Below are positions 46,502 to 61,500 of a DNA stretch of 64,000 nt, in pieces; position 1 is the first letter of the stretch, and each line of letters begins with the position of its first letter. The position numbers and the translations under genes are program-made. This DNA is from Morinoia aosen (taxonomy: Eukaryota; Arthropoda; Malacostraca; Amphipoda; Talitridae). The notes beneath the pieces were generated by a model. That model ran no database searches. It saw only the letters and a list, made by a program, of their open reading frames with translations, and was not told where the DNA came from. Where the stretch lies: NCBI GenBank assembly GCA_030386875.1, contig CM059563.1, positions 10,310,001-10,374,000 on the forward strand. Reading direction: 5' to 3'.

Positions 46502-49500
46502 CTGTATAATGATCGGTACATATAAATGAGAGAACGAGTTTTTTATTCGTGTTCACTCTAGTGTTTTGCAGATGACTTTTCGTATATTTTCTTAGCTGGC
46601 AATGAGGGAACGCTCGAAACGTGTAAATGTTCTATAGGGATTAAGGATTTGACCTTGGTTATTGTTCTACTGTTGAAGGAAGCTTTTCAGAAAACGAGCA
46701 AAACTGGAAGTATAGTACTGATCCGTACTGAGCAAACGTCTCGGCTGTGACATTCTAGCCTAACTGTCATATTCGCTTTATTCCTGCACCTTTTGACGCA
46801 TCACTGAGAAATTTAAGCGGTATAAATCAATTTGAACATCCTTCACGACTTGCATTCATTTCCCTATCGAAAAATTATACACAACCGGTTTGGATTTTAT
46901 TAATATTAAAACGGAATTTTCTCACTGTTTCAAGGCGTAATCTCATTTGGTGTGAAGTGTTGACCTTTTGGAGACGATGGCGACGGAACATCGCGACTTA
47001 TCTATTTCGCTATTGAAAATCATACACAATCGGTATGGATTTGATTAATCTTACAGCAGAATTCTCTCCCTGTTTCAAAGCATAATCTCATTTGGTGTGA
47101 AGTGCTGACCTGTTGGAGACGATGGCGACGGAGAAGCGTTCGTGTGGCGTGAGGATGCGGTGGGTGCAGTAGGTGTCGGTGAGGGCGAAGGCTCCCGAGC
47201 ACAGTGACGTGAGCAGAGTCCGACCCTGTGCGCTGTGCTCGCTGTACGCCTGCACGCTGCTGTGCTCTCCCAGGTGCCGCGGCAGGCGCTGCTGTACGGT
47301 TACCTGCATTGTAAATTCCAGCATGTTAGTCACAAATAAAGCGTACTGCATCATTGTTTTAAGCATATAACGTAGTTATGCTTTGTGTCATGTTGCTCAA
47401 AAGATGTAATGCTATGAATTTTTAAGTGCCTCATAACTAAGGTAAGAACTTAGAGGTTAAAAACATCCTGCCTCAGCGCAACGTCAAAAATGACCAAAAT
47501 TTGATGCAGGTGGACTTTGTTAACAGCATTCTCAACATATGATTCCTTCTTGTTTAGGAAGCATCGTTTTAAAAAAATTCAGCTCGCCCTTGCGTGCTGT
47601 GGTGGACGTTTTATACTTCAAAGTTAATGGTGTAAAATGATCGAAAATTTATTGTGCAATTCCAAACGACACAAAAACCTTGCATGTAATGGATTGCCAT
47701 TTTCATAGGCAGTGCATTTGTAGTAAACAATGAGAAGGTTCGAGCTCGTGTTGATTGCTCAGTTACCAGTAGTATCAGTCTCTATCACATTGCATTTCAA
47801 GCTTAAGGAGTAGATGTTTCTCGGTCAGTTGCTGGTTCTAGAAAACCGAACAAACTAAGCGAGTTGTTAACTTGATGAAATAATTCTACTCTTTCTCCTA
47901 TACTATTCCTGCTGTGGCTGCTTGTACGTGACTGATGTCTGACAAATTTGACATTTTATAGCATCCCAAGAATGGGACGGACACTTTACTCATTCCTGTC
48001 GCCATCTTGTATTTTCTTGGGCAACCTATGGTTTCTATAGGTTGCCCTAGCACCAGAAGTGACTAAACTTACTCTAGCTCACAAACAGTCATATTTCAAC
48101 CTGTACATAGTAATAGTTCTAAGTAATAATGTTACGGATGTATCATTCATGGAAATAAATAAATAATTTAAGCTGTTTTCTAATAATTGTGAGAGTGGAC
48201 TGCTCACTTCGACGCCCATGGTGAGGGCCCTTCTGACGGCGTCGAGGGCGAAGGCGGCGGAGTCGAGCACCCCGAGAGCGGGCTTTGAGATGAGGCTGTG
48301 CACCCCCCGCCCTGCTCCTGAGAAGAATCCTCGCAGCCCGCTGCTCCTCAGCCCTGCTCGCGTCAAGCAACTCGGGTCAGCTTCAATTTTGCGTTTAACC
48401 CTTTCGTAGCGTTTCTTTCTGCTTAAACAAGGAATTTTTTAGCATGTTTTAGACTTGTATGCGATACTATTAGATGCTATTGGTGCATTCTTTCTGCCAT
48501 CCTCGAAGATATTTGTGCATCGCTTTGCGTCACAGATAAAAATTTTTGTATGCAAAAATTCATTCTTTGGCGAGGTGAACGTAGAACGGAATAACGTTGA
48601 GGTAGATTGACGATGTTGAGCTCTCTTGATTCTTCTAAAACGAAAGAAACGTTGTAAATATTCTGACATTTCCATCTTGAGGGCAAGGGGTTTCTCATGG
48701 AACAGTTCGATCAGAAAAGAAGTTTCCCGCTCCTCATCGCGAACCTCGGTGGTGGCCGGACAAAAAACACATTTATGTGTTCGCAGCTGAGAACACCGTA
48801 ACTTTGACAGTTAGATATGGATTGTCTAATAATTTACCTCGTCGTGTCGCTAGAGGTAACAGCGAAAGTTCTTCTGTCGGCTTGGATATATACGTAACAT
48901 CCGAATGTAATGCGTTCGGATGCGTAATACGTATAATGTTGTCTTTAATGACCTAATGCTGCTACATTATGCATGTAAAGGAAATTCATTTTTTATCAAC
49001 TTCCTAAAGTATAAATATCTCACCTATCAAATTTCGTGACTATTTCAAGATTATATGAATTGCCATTGAGGAAATAATTCGAAGTCGGCAGTGAATTACG
49101 TGTTACAGTAACCGCAATGCAAACATGAAGGCTCAAACTAAACAAGATGAGCCTAAAACTCGACCTTTGATATTGAATAGAAATAACTCTCATATTAATT
49201 AATTTATTTTCGTTGTTATTCCATTACTGTAAAAAAAGCGAGTCAGTGATCCACTGTTTTCCGGTACCATGAACAGAGCTCAAAATTTGGAGATCCACTC
49301 TGTATTTTCACCAAAGGAAATCTTAGATTTAGAGCGTTTATGAAGACAAAATGAGATCTTCATGAATCCCGTACGGGCTTATGTTTGCTTCAGGAAAGCG
49401 CCTGACCTGGTGGCTGCTGCGGTGAGGCGGAGGAGCACGACCCCGCCATGACGCTAAGGGCGAGGGCCCCGTCAGCTCGCTCCCACTCAGCGCTCCGCAC

Positions 49501-52500
49501 TCTGCGCTCCCCTGCGTTCACTCGCAGGTGTCGCTCCTGGAGGCACCACAATGTGATCAGGGAAGACGTGAAATCGCGACAACGTGAGAAGTAAACCAGG
49601 AAGCAAATGACACTATTTAACCAAGGATGTAAAAACGCGACAGCGTGAGAAGTAAACCAGGAAGCGAATGCCACTATTTAACCAAGGATGTAAAAACGTG
49701 ACAACGTGAGAAGTAAACCAGGATGGAAATGCCACTATGTGACCAGGGAAGACGTGAAAACGCGATAACTTGAGGATTAAACCAGGAAGGAAACGCCACA
49801 ATGTGACCTTGAAAAAGGCAACTGCATGAAAAATAACCCTGATGAAAAATGGAAGTGATAAAAAAAAAACGTTCGTCGTTACCCAAACATTTACAGCGGA
49901 ACACAACTTGAATTCATTCTGGAATTCATTCGGTTGGCGCTAATATACTTAATCATTTGGGGCTTGTGTGTGTTCGATTTAATTGCAAACATTGCTGATA
50001 TGATTAAATTGTAAACAATTTTTTGCTTACTTCTGCTTTGAAGTTTTGCTTAGCTGAAGAAATGATATTGTGTAGCTTGAATATGAAATAATATTGTGTA
50101 GCTTTCGTTCATGCAAAGACGCCGGAAGTTCGTTTCGTGTGTTTCTAATTGTGGACTGAAAGACAATAAATGCTTATAAGCTGAAATAGCATAATATTAA
50201 CAATTTATCTTGAGTTTTCAATGATTTCCCTATAATGTGCAAGTTTTAAACATTTCTACTTATACGTGATTTACTTTGGTGTGCAAGGAGGACCAAGATA
50301 ATTGCACACGTGAGATTTTACGTTTAATAAACTGTTAACGAGCCAACGTACACGAAACTTCTACAAATTATAGTTTTTGACGTTATAAGTGAAGATTTAA
50401 AACAAAATTTCAGATTTTTCGAGCGAACGTATTCAAGTACAACAAAAACATGTATAGTACAGGGCCAAATTATTCAACCAAACATTGTATTTGATACTTT
50501 GATGTCAAACCTTTTCGCTTTATTACTGCTCGAACACTGTTTCCATATGAGGTCATTAAGCATTTGCAGTTTTGGGGGATTTGTTTGTATAAAATACTCT
50601 TTTAAAAATGTAAAAACGCCACGAAAATTTAAATTCTTTAGGGAATGCTGGATAATCAGAACAAACAACAATTTTGATTGAAAGATTTCGACGAAGCTTG
50701 CAGAGTTGAAAAGATGTGCATTGAATAATATACGAATATATTACTACAAACTATGAATTTCATTACACGGAAGCCGTTTTCGAGCAGTGATAAAGAGTGA
50801 AGGCTTGGCCCTTAAATCTTAAGTACTATATTATTTTGTTGGCTATTTTTCTTTTGTTTGAATTTGTATACCTGAAAAATTAAACGTTTCATTTTACGTA
50901 GGTGTCAAGTTTAACCATGAATAAAATCAGTGTGCCACAGTTTCGCGCATATTTGCTAATAATTTAATAAACGTAGAATCTCAGGTGGGAAAATTTTTTC
51001 TCCATCTGCTGTAAATTGATCAGGCAACCATACTCATCCGTACTAAGGTAAATTTTCATGAACGTCGAGACTGCCCCATAATAACGGAATTAAAAGATGG
51101 CTGAAAATTTTTCAGATCATTTACCTAACTGGCGTAATATTTGTGATGGATTCTTTATTTTTCAGGCATTTCCATGACATAGAGCCTAGCGCATACCGCA
51201 AAGTACGGTTGCTCGCACTGGTTTACCCTTGCCGCTTAATTATAGTTTCCTTCTCTCGCACACACGCTCCCGAGACAAAAGGTAATTTCACCGAGCTAGG
51301 CTCATTAAGCGACGTTGTAGGCTGAGTTACGAGCTTTCTCCTACGGAAAAGGCATTGAAAAGTAGTGAAAGACCTTTCCATGAGAATATAATTTGCTAAT
51401 GTAAAAGGTGAGGGGATTGTGGCGACATTTTTCTGATTTAAAAATATTTTGTAATATTTTTGAGATATTGTACACAAAAGTATATGCGAGGAGCAAGATG
51501 CAATGTTTTAAGAATGGGACTGTTATTTTTACGATAAAATAACATGAAGAATAACGCGACAAATTTCCAACATGATATACCCTACGTAAACGTATAAAGC
51601 AGAATATTATATCGATATTACCCAGTAGACGCTGGCTCACCATCTGTTCCTGCGGGTTGAGCACAGCTTTGGCCACGACGTTACTGACGACTCGGGCCAC
51701 CGCGACGGAAGACTCGGCCACGCCTCCCACGCCTCCCACCACAAGGCTCAGCAGTCTACGGATGCGCCTCGCCACCCTCCACTCGTACGCATCCGGCTCC
51801 TCCAGCAGACCCTGGAGAAAAACGGTTTCAGTTCCCCCCTGTCCCGTGTGCTTACTGACGCAGATGTTACTCGAGGTCGTGCAATTTTAAGACGCTTCGT
51901 GAAGTGATAAAGCAAGTTATTTTAACTAATTTACCACCTACAATATAATCATAGATTCAACGCTGGGAGTGTGGCAATAGCAAAAACTTTTCACCTGGTC
52001 GGGATCGTAAATGACGTCACAGACTCCTTCCGTCAGTGAGCGCAGTCGTTGGTACGGGTTGCCCAGGATATCGAGGCCTAATGCCAGCACCAACTTCTGC
52101 AAGGATACATGGTTTCGAATTTTCGTTAAATGTAAAGAGAATGGGAATCATAAGATATTTTCTGTACAAACACACATGGCGACAATAATTGAATCATTAT
52201 GAGCAGAATGAAAAATTGAGGGTGATCATTTTGATCAGTTAGTTCATTGAGGGTTCAACACAGAACATGAGATGTTAAGTTACCAAATTTGTGGGCAGTG
52301 TTTTACTTCGACGGAACAGCTAAGGAACCACTTACTGGTTTATTACAGAATTTGATCCCCGTTCAGAATCGACACACATCAAAAAAATAAAACTAGAGCA
52401 AATAAGTATTAAACGCATATCAGGATTGCTAGATGAAATTGCAACTCACTAGATGCTTACAGGTTATTGCTAAAAGGTTATTGCTTATAGGTTTTGAATT

Positions 52501-55500
52501 ATTTCGTTTATTCTGCAGAAAAAAGAGACGGCGAACCTGTTGCATGAGCTGCGAGTACGAGACGTTGAGGAAGTCGTGGATGGTGTCGTTGAGAGGCCTG
52601 TTCTCCCTGTGGTACTGGCCGATGCTCAGCTTCACGTCCTTCAGCTGGGTGGGTGCCGGAACACGGTTTTGAACTTATGGTGGGGTTTCTTTGATTCAAA
52701 GATATTTTGTATCTATTTTTAAAAAATGTACACAAAGGTAAATCCGAGGAGCAAAGTGCAATGTTTTAAAATCGGCTTAAGAAATGCTTTAATTGTTTTT
52801 TGTGAAGATTTTTTCCAAACGTTGAATGAAATTAATTAACAATGTTTCAGACACTGAAGTGCGCTAGGTGAAATTATTTTTAATTTGGGTTTACACTTTG
52901 ACTGCGACTACTAAATATTAAGTTTAATGCCAAACTAAAATTAAAAGTCAATTGTAATAAACTATTTTGAAAAAACCAAACATGAACGGAATCGTGCCTC
53001 CATTTAGCTTCGATTAAGTATTTATGAATATTGAATTTTCCGTTACTGGTCGGTAAGCAGCATTATGAAAATTACCTCCGTGTACCACCGGTGGCGCACG
53101 TCGCAGGAGGTTAAATTCCCATCAGACACTTTTTCTTTAAATTAAATCAAAGAAGAGAATTATATAGATCGTCCATCATTAGCACACAGGACGATAACTA
53201 CCGAAAGCGAAGATTGGCATTACGTCTATCTCGTAGAGAACTTCATTAGTTGAGTGTATTTTGATAATTTGGTTCATGATTTATGTATAAAGATCAATTT
53301 CATTAAAAACAGATATTACGTAAAACTTTTTTCTTCTATTCACCACCCGGTTATGGTTATTCATCGAAATTCAAGCTTCGAATTTGTGCTTTACATTAGA
53401 ATTACTTGAGAGATGGGGTTCATTGATTTTCTCGCATTAAACCATAAATCTTAAAATCAATGATACTAGTTACCTCTCCCGAATATAGAGCGAAGGAATT
53501 GTTTTAAAGATGTGTTTTTTCTTATTTCTCCTGCGTCACAAATCTTGTTCACGTATTGCGATGCAAGATCCAGCCGCCCCAAGCACTCGTACTGGGCGAC
53601 ACACGAAAAATATATCTTGCTGTTGCGTACTTTTGTTTCCAGCTAACTTGTTTCTATGGCTGTTTGGGTGAGTATCCGTTTATTTTCAATGTTTTTAATG
53701 TGTGTAAATCTACCAAACCTAACCTTGCTGAGGTGTGCTCTGCACTGCATCTCAAGTAAACTCAAGCTTGAAGCCAGGAGTCTAACTAGCGGTACGCACA
53801 CCAATCGCGGCTTATTCCATCACGCATTTTATAGGTGCAGTATTATAATTTTCACAAGTAGCTATTTTTCAAAAATTTTGGATGCATTTTTGTCATTGCT
53901 TATGTGAATGACATTTATTATCTTCTGTTTTTTACATGTATTTTAAATTCAATGAGCAGAAGCCGTAGAGTGGCTCAAGATTGATATCGCATTTAAAACC
54001 CTATGATAGATGTTGACTTATGGTATTTTTAAAATATCTGTCACCAGCGCAGTTTGAGTTTTAGCAAGCATTCCCACTGAACATCCGGAAGCATGAGAAT
54101 GATGGTCAAGCTGAACTTTCCTGTGGACAATTCGTATTAACAATGTTGGTTTCAGCGCATCAGTTAATTTATGGGGACAACTAGTATTCTTTTGCCGCGC
54201 ATACTCCCTGAGTATTATTTTAGGTGCCCTCGAAACACTCGACAAAAGTGATAACTTGATTAAATTGAATTTAGTCGATTATATTGAGAAGAAATACCTC
54301 AGATTATATTTTCCTTTCATTAGGAACCTTGTTCTAAAACTGTCCTCCACTGTAGAGTCCTGTACCACTGTACTGATTACCATTGAATTAGACTATGGTT
54401 GTACTAAATAATTCATTACCAGCCAGGAGGGTAATGTTTCATTCATGAGCTACAGTCTCATCTGACCTCGAGAAGAGAAGCGGGCAGAGAGCACAGCCAG
54501 CTGGGGTCCTGGTCTGCCGAGGAGCTGAAGTGGGTGGCGGGGAAGTAAGAGAGGCTGATGCTCAGGCCCGCCACGCACGCTCGCTCCACCAAAACGTCGA
54601 ACTGAGAGGCGGTCTCCGGCCCGCTCTGAACGTCGTCCGCCAATGTTAGGTACAAGGTCAATATTGAGTTATCATTGAATGACTTGGCGTATATTACTTC
54701 ATATTCATCGATGTTAGGTTCAAGTTCAATACTGCGTAATTATGATTTGGTCTATGTTAGTTCTTGCGTAATTATGATTGGATTTGGTCTATGTTAGTTG
54801 TTCAATATTGGGAAATTATTATTTGACTTGGCGTATGTTAGTTCACATTCATCGATGTTTGGTTCAAGTTCAATATTGCGTAATTATGATTTAGTCAATG
54901 TTAGTTCATTTTCATCAATGTTAGGTTCAAGTTCAACATTGAGTAATTATTATTTGATTTGGCTTATGTTAGTTCATATTCATCAATGTTAGGTTCAAGT
55001 TCAGCGTTAGGTAAGTATTTTGATGCTTGACCAATGTTAGTTTTTAAACTGAATTGGTAAGTATTATGAGATGTGGCTAATATTCGGTTTATTTCTCTGA
55101 GTGGGTGAGTATTATTGGGCATGGCCATTAATAGGTTTCATTCACCGAGTAAGTTAGTACTATACGCTTTGTTAGTATTAGTTTTTCTTTCTCTGAATAA
55201 ATGGGTAGCAATTGGCTTTGCCAATATGAGATTTATTTCTGCGGGAAAAGTTATAGCCTTATTATTTTTCATGTGGCTCTACAATCAAAGACGTTACAAT
55301 GGCTCATCATTAATGCATTCGTGTCTTACTTCTACATTTCACTGCAAACCGAGTACTGTTCTGAATTGAACGAGTTAATGTCCACGTTACAGTTGACCAC
55401 CTGCAGCTCACTGAGTGCCTCTTGTGATTTAATTAAAGAAAAGTTAATATAGAATTAAAAGTACGCGGGCAAAATTTATGCGACTTTGGCTGTACGATAT

Positions 55501-58500
55501 TACCTGCCAGAGCCAGAGAGTAGCTGAGTTCGCGGCCTCAAAATACTTATTAAAAAATCTTTATTTATAATTTGATTTGAAAATAACTATTTTGTTAGCT
55601 ATTGCAGTGATCGCTCAGCTTTGTATATGTGTAAGAAAGAAAGAGGGAAGTGCAAGTTCCCTGTGTAGCAGGGTTTTCCCTATATACAGTATCTTGTATT
55701 TCTCGCCTTCGTGTAAATTTTTTCGAGTAAAAGGAAATTTTACACAAAAAATATACCTGCTCTGGTTAGTGTACCGCACATGTGCGAAATTAAACTAGGG
55801 CCTTCTCTTTTAAGGTTTACCGAAGAGAGAAAACGAAGGATGGCTGAGCACAAACCTGGACATAATAGAAGGCGAGGGGCGTGTGCATGAGTTTGAGCTG
55901 TGTCCTGAGGCAGGGGGGCTGAGGAGGCACCAACTCGCAGTACAGCTCCCAGGCTCGCAGGTAGAAGTCCCCGTCCATCTTCAGGATGAACTCCGTGCCG
56001 AGGAGGCTCAGGTGCCTGCCAGCCAGTACCAAAAGTGGTCAATGAAAACTAAGTTTCTTTGTTATGTTTTCTTTTATTAAATGTTGACCACTTGAATTGA
56101 GGCGACGGTATATTAGATGACTTGGTTTAAACTTAACCATAATAATGGTGTTTCAAAGAGAAGGAAGAGGAAGGCACCATCTAGTATGGAGTATAAGAAA
56201 CGAAGAATCTGCACAAAAGGTGTGTTTCCGCACAAGATCTTTGCGCGTAGAAGCTATCAGTTCTGAAAGAGGTTTTTGAAACAACGTTAAATTTGATGAA
56301 AAAAGCGTTTGGAACTTGAACGCAGGGCAGCAGTGAACTGAAAAAAGATGCTTTGTAACAAACCAAAATAAAAAATCTATTCTATTTCAACAAATACGGC
56401 CTATCAAGGCTTCAGCTCGCGATTTCACATTTTTCCCTTGGGAGCGTTAACTCCCATAGATGCAATAGTTGTATCGCTCGACGGGTTGAGAAAACTGTCA
56501 TATTTTTACGTTATTCGCAATTTTTTTCGATCTGAGCCGGCTAAACTTGGAATTTTCTGTGACAATGTGAATGTGGAAGCGAGCGAAAAAATATTTAACA
56601 GAAAAATGCCGTAGAACTAAACGGTCATTACTCTTACAAAGCTGGATACATTTTTGCCATTGCTCCGGCTCTCAACAATACAAGAGATCTCACACTTCGG
56701 AACGAAGTATAACAGAATAAAAAATGTTTTTGCATTTTCACATATATGTTGCTAAATTAAACCTTCCTAACTTGCAATTGCTGGGGGCAAAGTATTATTT
56801 ACAAAATAATAATAATTTGCAATGGCAAATTTATTCTCTTGGAGGTAGTTCAATATACGAGGCCTGTCTAAAAAGTATCCGACTTTTGGCCAGAAAAAAT
56901 ATTTCGAATACCTGACGGAGTTGGGACCCTAATCCCCTTCAAAGTAGGCCCCTTGTGCTTGTACACACTTAGCCCACCGATCCTTCCACTGCTGGAAACA
57001 CCTGTGGAAGTCTTCTTTTGGAATAGTGTTCAGCTCCGTCGTCGCTTTCTGGTGCGAAGCAAAATCAATCAAGGTGATGCTGACTGTTTTCTTTGATGTC
57101 CGTGGAGTTTTGCATCACGAATACGCACCGGAAGGACAAACAGTGACAAAGGAGTACTATCAGGATGTTCTCCGGCGACTTCGTGATGCAGTTCGGCGCA
57201 AAAGACCAGACATGTGGACTGCGAACAACTGGCACTTGCATCACGACAACGCGCCCGCACATTCATCCCATTTGATCCGCAATTTCTTGGCCAAACATGG
57301 AATTACGACCGTTCGCCAACCTCCCTACTCTCCAGACCTGGCTCCTTGCGACTTCTGGTTGTTTCCAAAATTGAAGACACCACTGAAAGGATCCCGTTTT
57401 GAGAGTAGAGAAGAGATAATGCGGAACGCGACGACAGAGCTGAACACCATTCCAAAAGAAGACTTCCAGAGGTGTTTCCGGCAGTGGAAGGATCGGTGGG
57501 CTAAGTGTGTGGAAGCACAAGGAGCCTACTTTGAAGGGGATTAGGGTCCCAACCCCGTCAGGTTGTTGAAGTATTTTTTCTGGCCAAAGGTCGGATACTT
57601 TTTCGACAGGCCTCGTACTTTTGACTCTCTGATAGGGTACATTGTCGTACATGAAAATGGCATCATTGATGCCCGAAATCTAAATTAATATAATGATCGT
57701 ATGATTCGACAAAATTATTTCAAATAACACTAATATGTGATGTTTTTTCCAACACTAATTCTGAGAAATAATGTGAGAGGCTCAATTTTTTTAAATAATT
57801 CAGTCTGAGAATTCTCGCGCGATGTTGGCAAACGATTGTTTTATAATGCCCAATCCCCCAATATGTATTTTTGAAGGCTCAATTGATTGAATGAGTGCAT
57901 GATAAGTGTTGGCAGTTGTGATGTGACAGCAGTTGTGATGTGACAGCAGTTGTGACGTGTTACCTGAGTGTGGGGGGACCAGAAGCAGGGTAGTGCATCA
58001 GGGTGCGGAGAGACAGGCAGGGCTGGGTCACGGAGGCGGCGGGGGCGGAGCACAGCACGGTCGGGTAGTGGGCACCCAGCAACTGGTTGTCCACCTGACG
58101 GAGGGCAACTACGTTGGTGTTTCAGAGGACATTTTCAGCACCAAGGAATGAAAATTACCTCAATGAATCTGGCGCTTTGAATCCGATTAGTTTTGAACAT
58201 TGGTCTCAATTCTCAAATGCTGTAGTCTATGGCTTGCAGCAAACACTCGTTGATCTTTAGACTATAAAGTCTATACTCAAATTATACATCAGCTTAAACT
58301 GATTAGTCTCAAGTCTAAAACTAGTGTGATGCTTGATTTGAATATAAATAGCTGTAACTGATTTTTGTCCGTATAGGTTGAGGGGTGCTTGTACAACAGC
58401 TTGAGGATTAGCAATAACAGGACGCTGTGTTCACTCTTCCTCATATGCTATCAATCTATTGTTGACACGGCAGTTTTGGCCGGGAGGTAAGAACGAACTT

Positions 58501-61500
58501 AACTTCTGTCGTAGCTTACGTAGTGGCTAATATAGCAACGTACCCTGACCTGCAGTAAGTGGCAGGCCACACTGACCTGCAGTAAGTGGCAGGCCACACT
58601 GACCGGCAGTAAGTGGCAGGCCACACTGACCTGCAGTAAGTGGCAGGCCACACTGACCTGCAGTAAGTGGCAGGCCACACTGACCTGCAGTAAGTGGCAG
58701 GCCACACTGACCTGCAGCTTGTAGCAGGTGACAGTGAGGCCGCTGTAGTGAGGCGAGCGACGGAAGTGCAGCCACACAGCAGGGCTCTGCTGCCGCCGCA
58801 GCCGCGCCAGGAACGGCTTCTCAAGGGTCATCGTGGCGAAGTTCACCTGGACACGGTAAACTGTCACCGCCTGGTCTCGTAGTGAGTGTACTGTGGTGTC
58901 ACCGCAGCTACGTACCCCACTCAAGTACGTTGCTGGTCGCTGAGTTATGTATTGAAACTGGTTGTACAATGAAAGCCTACCTTTCAACTTGTGTATTGGT
59001 AAATATTTGCGTTGGTTTATTAGTTTTTCTTATCTCCTGCGATCTTTATTTTTCGATTGGTTTCGTTGAGAGTTGTAAAGAGCCTGTTTGCATCTTATGT
59101 AAACGCCGAATTATGTTACTATTTTAAAATCATTGGGATGGGCGGGAAAATTCTGGAACTTTTATCTGAGTGTAATAGCAGCGGTGCATTATTCCTATGT
59201 TTCAACCTCTACCGCTCGGGCAGTCACGCGCTGGCAACCACGAAGACCCTGTAAACTTGCTCTTACCGACGATTGCGAAGTTCGCGCGATTATTAATTTT
59301 TACGGCAGAAAATAAAAGCGACTGAAATACATCTTGAGTTGTGTTGGGTGTACAAGGAAAACGCTATGTCATGGCCAATGGCTTCTCGTTGGCGTCAAAC
59401 ATTCATAGAAAGGCGAACATCGCGACATGGTGAGCTACGAAGCGGCCACCTCAGCGTCCGACGCTCTTATTGCTTGTAGACGACGTCGCAAGGGTCTTGA
59501 ACACCGTTAACCCTTTACTCTTGATGAAATTGTTTCTCAGTTTTATCAGAATATTGGAAAAAAAAACTTAACACTGCACAGGATCGTTTGTTACGGATCG
59601 TATGTTACGGTTCGCCACTGTTCGTTTTTTGACACTAATAACGTTCTTTTACAACTTTTAGCTTGTTTACTTTTTCTTCTTCTCAATTTTGCTGCTTTTA
59701 TGGCCATGAAACTGCGTGTGGGAAAAGACTTGTGCGTAAATTTTCCAATCCTTTCCTTCTATACCAAATGGTGCCTTCTCTTTTCTCGCTTGAAAATACA
59801 TTTCATGAGGTTAGGGAGGCTTAAACTCACATATTTGATGTGATAAGGGAGACTTTAATAACTTGTAATCTAATTCTCAGGATCATTTCTGATGATTTGC
59901 ATCTGCTTCAAAATCGGAGGTAGAGCAAGTAGAGTCTTTACGTTTGCCGGCACGTGACTGCCCGAAAGACAGAGGTACGTTCACAAGAATTTTAGAGTTG
60001 CCACAACACTCTGACAGATATTTCATGGGACTCCTGGACTTTTCCGGCCGGATTTGAAAAAGATCGCGTAACTTAATTTTGAGATGTTCCTAGTTGCTTC
60101 CCATGCGTTACCCCGTGCACATCCAAAATTAATTCCGTATTACTTTAATTTTGCATTGCAGCTTTTTCGTAACATCATGCCTTACATTGGTTTGATATTT
60201 ATTTTGTTCACCTACTACCTAAGGTTAGAAAATATTACCGAAACTTAGTTCATGAAGTCGACTCTACTTTTTTTCTTTTGTAATACAAGTTATAAAATAG
60301 GGTGGCATGTCTGTGAACGACGCTGATCCTATTTACGAAGACAGGTTCACGGAATTACCTTAATAACCTTTGCCAGGGATAATTTGAATTTAAATTAAAA
60401 GACGATAAAACAAAAGGGATGTCTCAAACATGTACTAGAACACCGTCAATTCTATAATATTGTCTGTCATTAAAAAGCAACGTTTTTATGTAACGAATAT
60501 CATCTTCAGGCTGGAAATATACTGAATTAATTTTTGCACTCAAATGTAAATCCAATCATCCAATTATATCAGACTCAATAAAATATAGGAAATCCCAGTG
60601 CAAGATGACTAGAAAATGAAAAATTTTGTACAAGAGGAATATGAGATCACCGTACTACTAGTGAATATTGCATAACAGCTATACTTATGTTCTTGGCATC
60701 TGAGACTGAGGCGAAATGAACGATGGAGTCGATGTCTCAAACTTCTAAGCTGCAGTCCTAATGCATAATTTTAGACCAAAAAATCATTCGTTTTTTTTCG
60801 AGGGCAGTTTTATGTTTATGCAAAGGCAATGCTTTCATTATATTTGCTCTAAAATGATTTTTCAACTGTAACGGGAGAGCAGCTAGCATTTTTACACTGC
60901 CGAAAATATTGCTTTCCTGTGAACGTGAGGCTGAGATCGTTCTGGGGGCTGTTTTCTGTCGTGCTTACCTTCGCTTTGTGTGACTGAGTGACTGATTTCT
61001 ACGAAAAGAAAAACAAAAATATGATTAGAATAGAGCATGGAAGTTTTAGGAAAATACATGATAAGCGCACTAAGCTCCACAAAAATAACATATTCTTAAA
61101 ACAAGCACTAATGAAACGTTTTTAAACTAGCGTGCTGCGTGTTTTAGGCAAGTAAAACTTTGTACACGAGCAAATTACTACAAATTTCAAGCATTGCAAG
61201 CGTGCACTATGAAAAAAAGCGTTCCGTCTGTCAATGCATTCAAAGATCGAAATGTACTGAAGCGTTTACATTTTGATTCTAGCGAGAGCATTACGAGAGA
61301 AAGAAGTATGTTGCTTTTGACCTTATTGTATATTTTCTACAATAAATCATGCCATGCTGAAGATACTGTCATGCAATAAGCTGTCCCGCTGAAGTAAATT
61401 TCAGTTGTCACATCAGAGGACCTTGAGATAAATGTTCACGTTGGTACTTTATAGACCTACTGCATTTTACTATAAGTCTTGGTGAAATGAGTGCGGCTGC

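Noticed and set aside
58499-58711. Treating all VSVACHLLQ repeats as constitutive coding sequence
   Set aside because: The family match joins CYKLQ directly to VDNQLL, so the repeats are more likely intronic. Optional inclusion is kept as a finding, not as an exon call.
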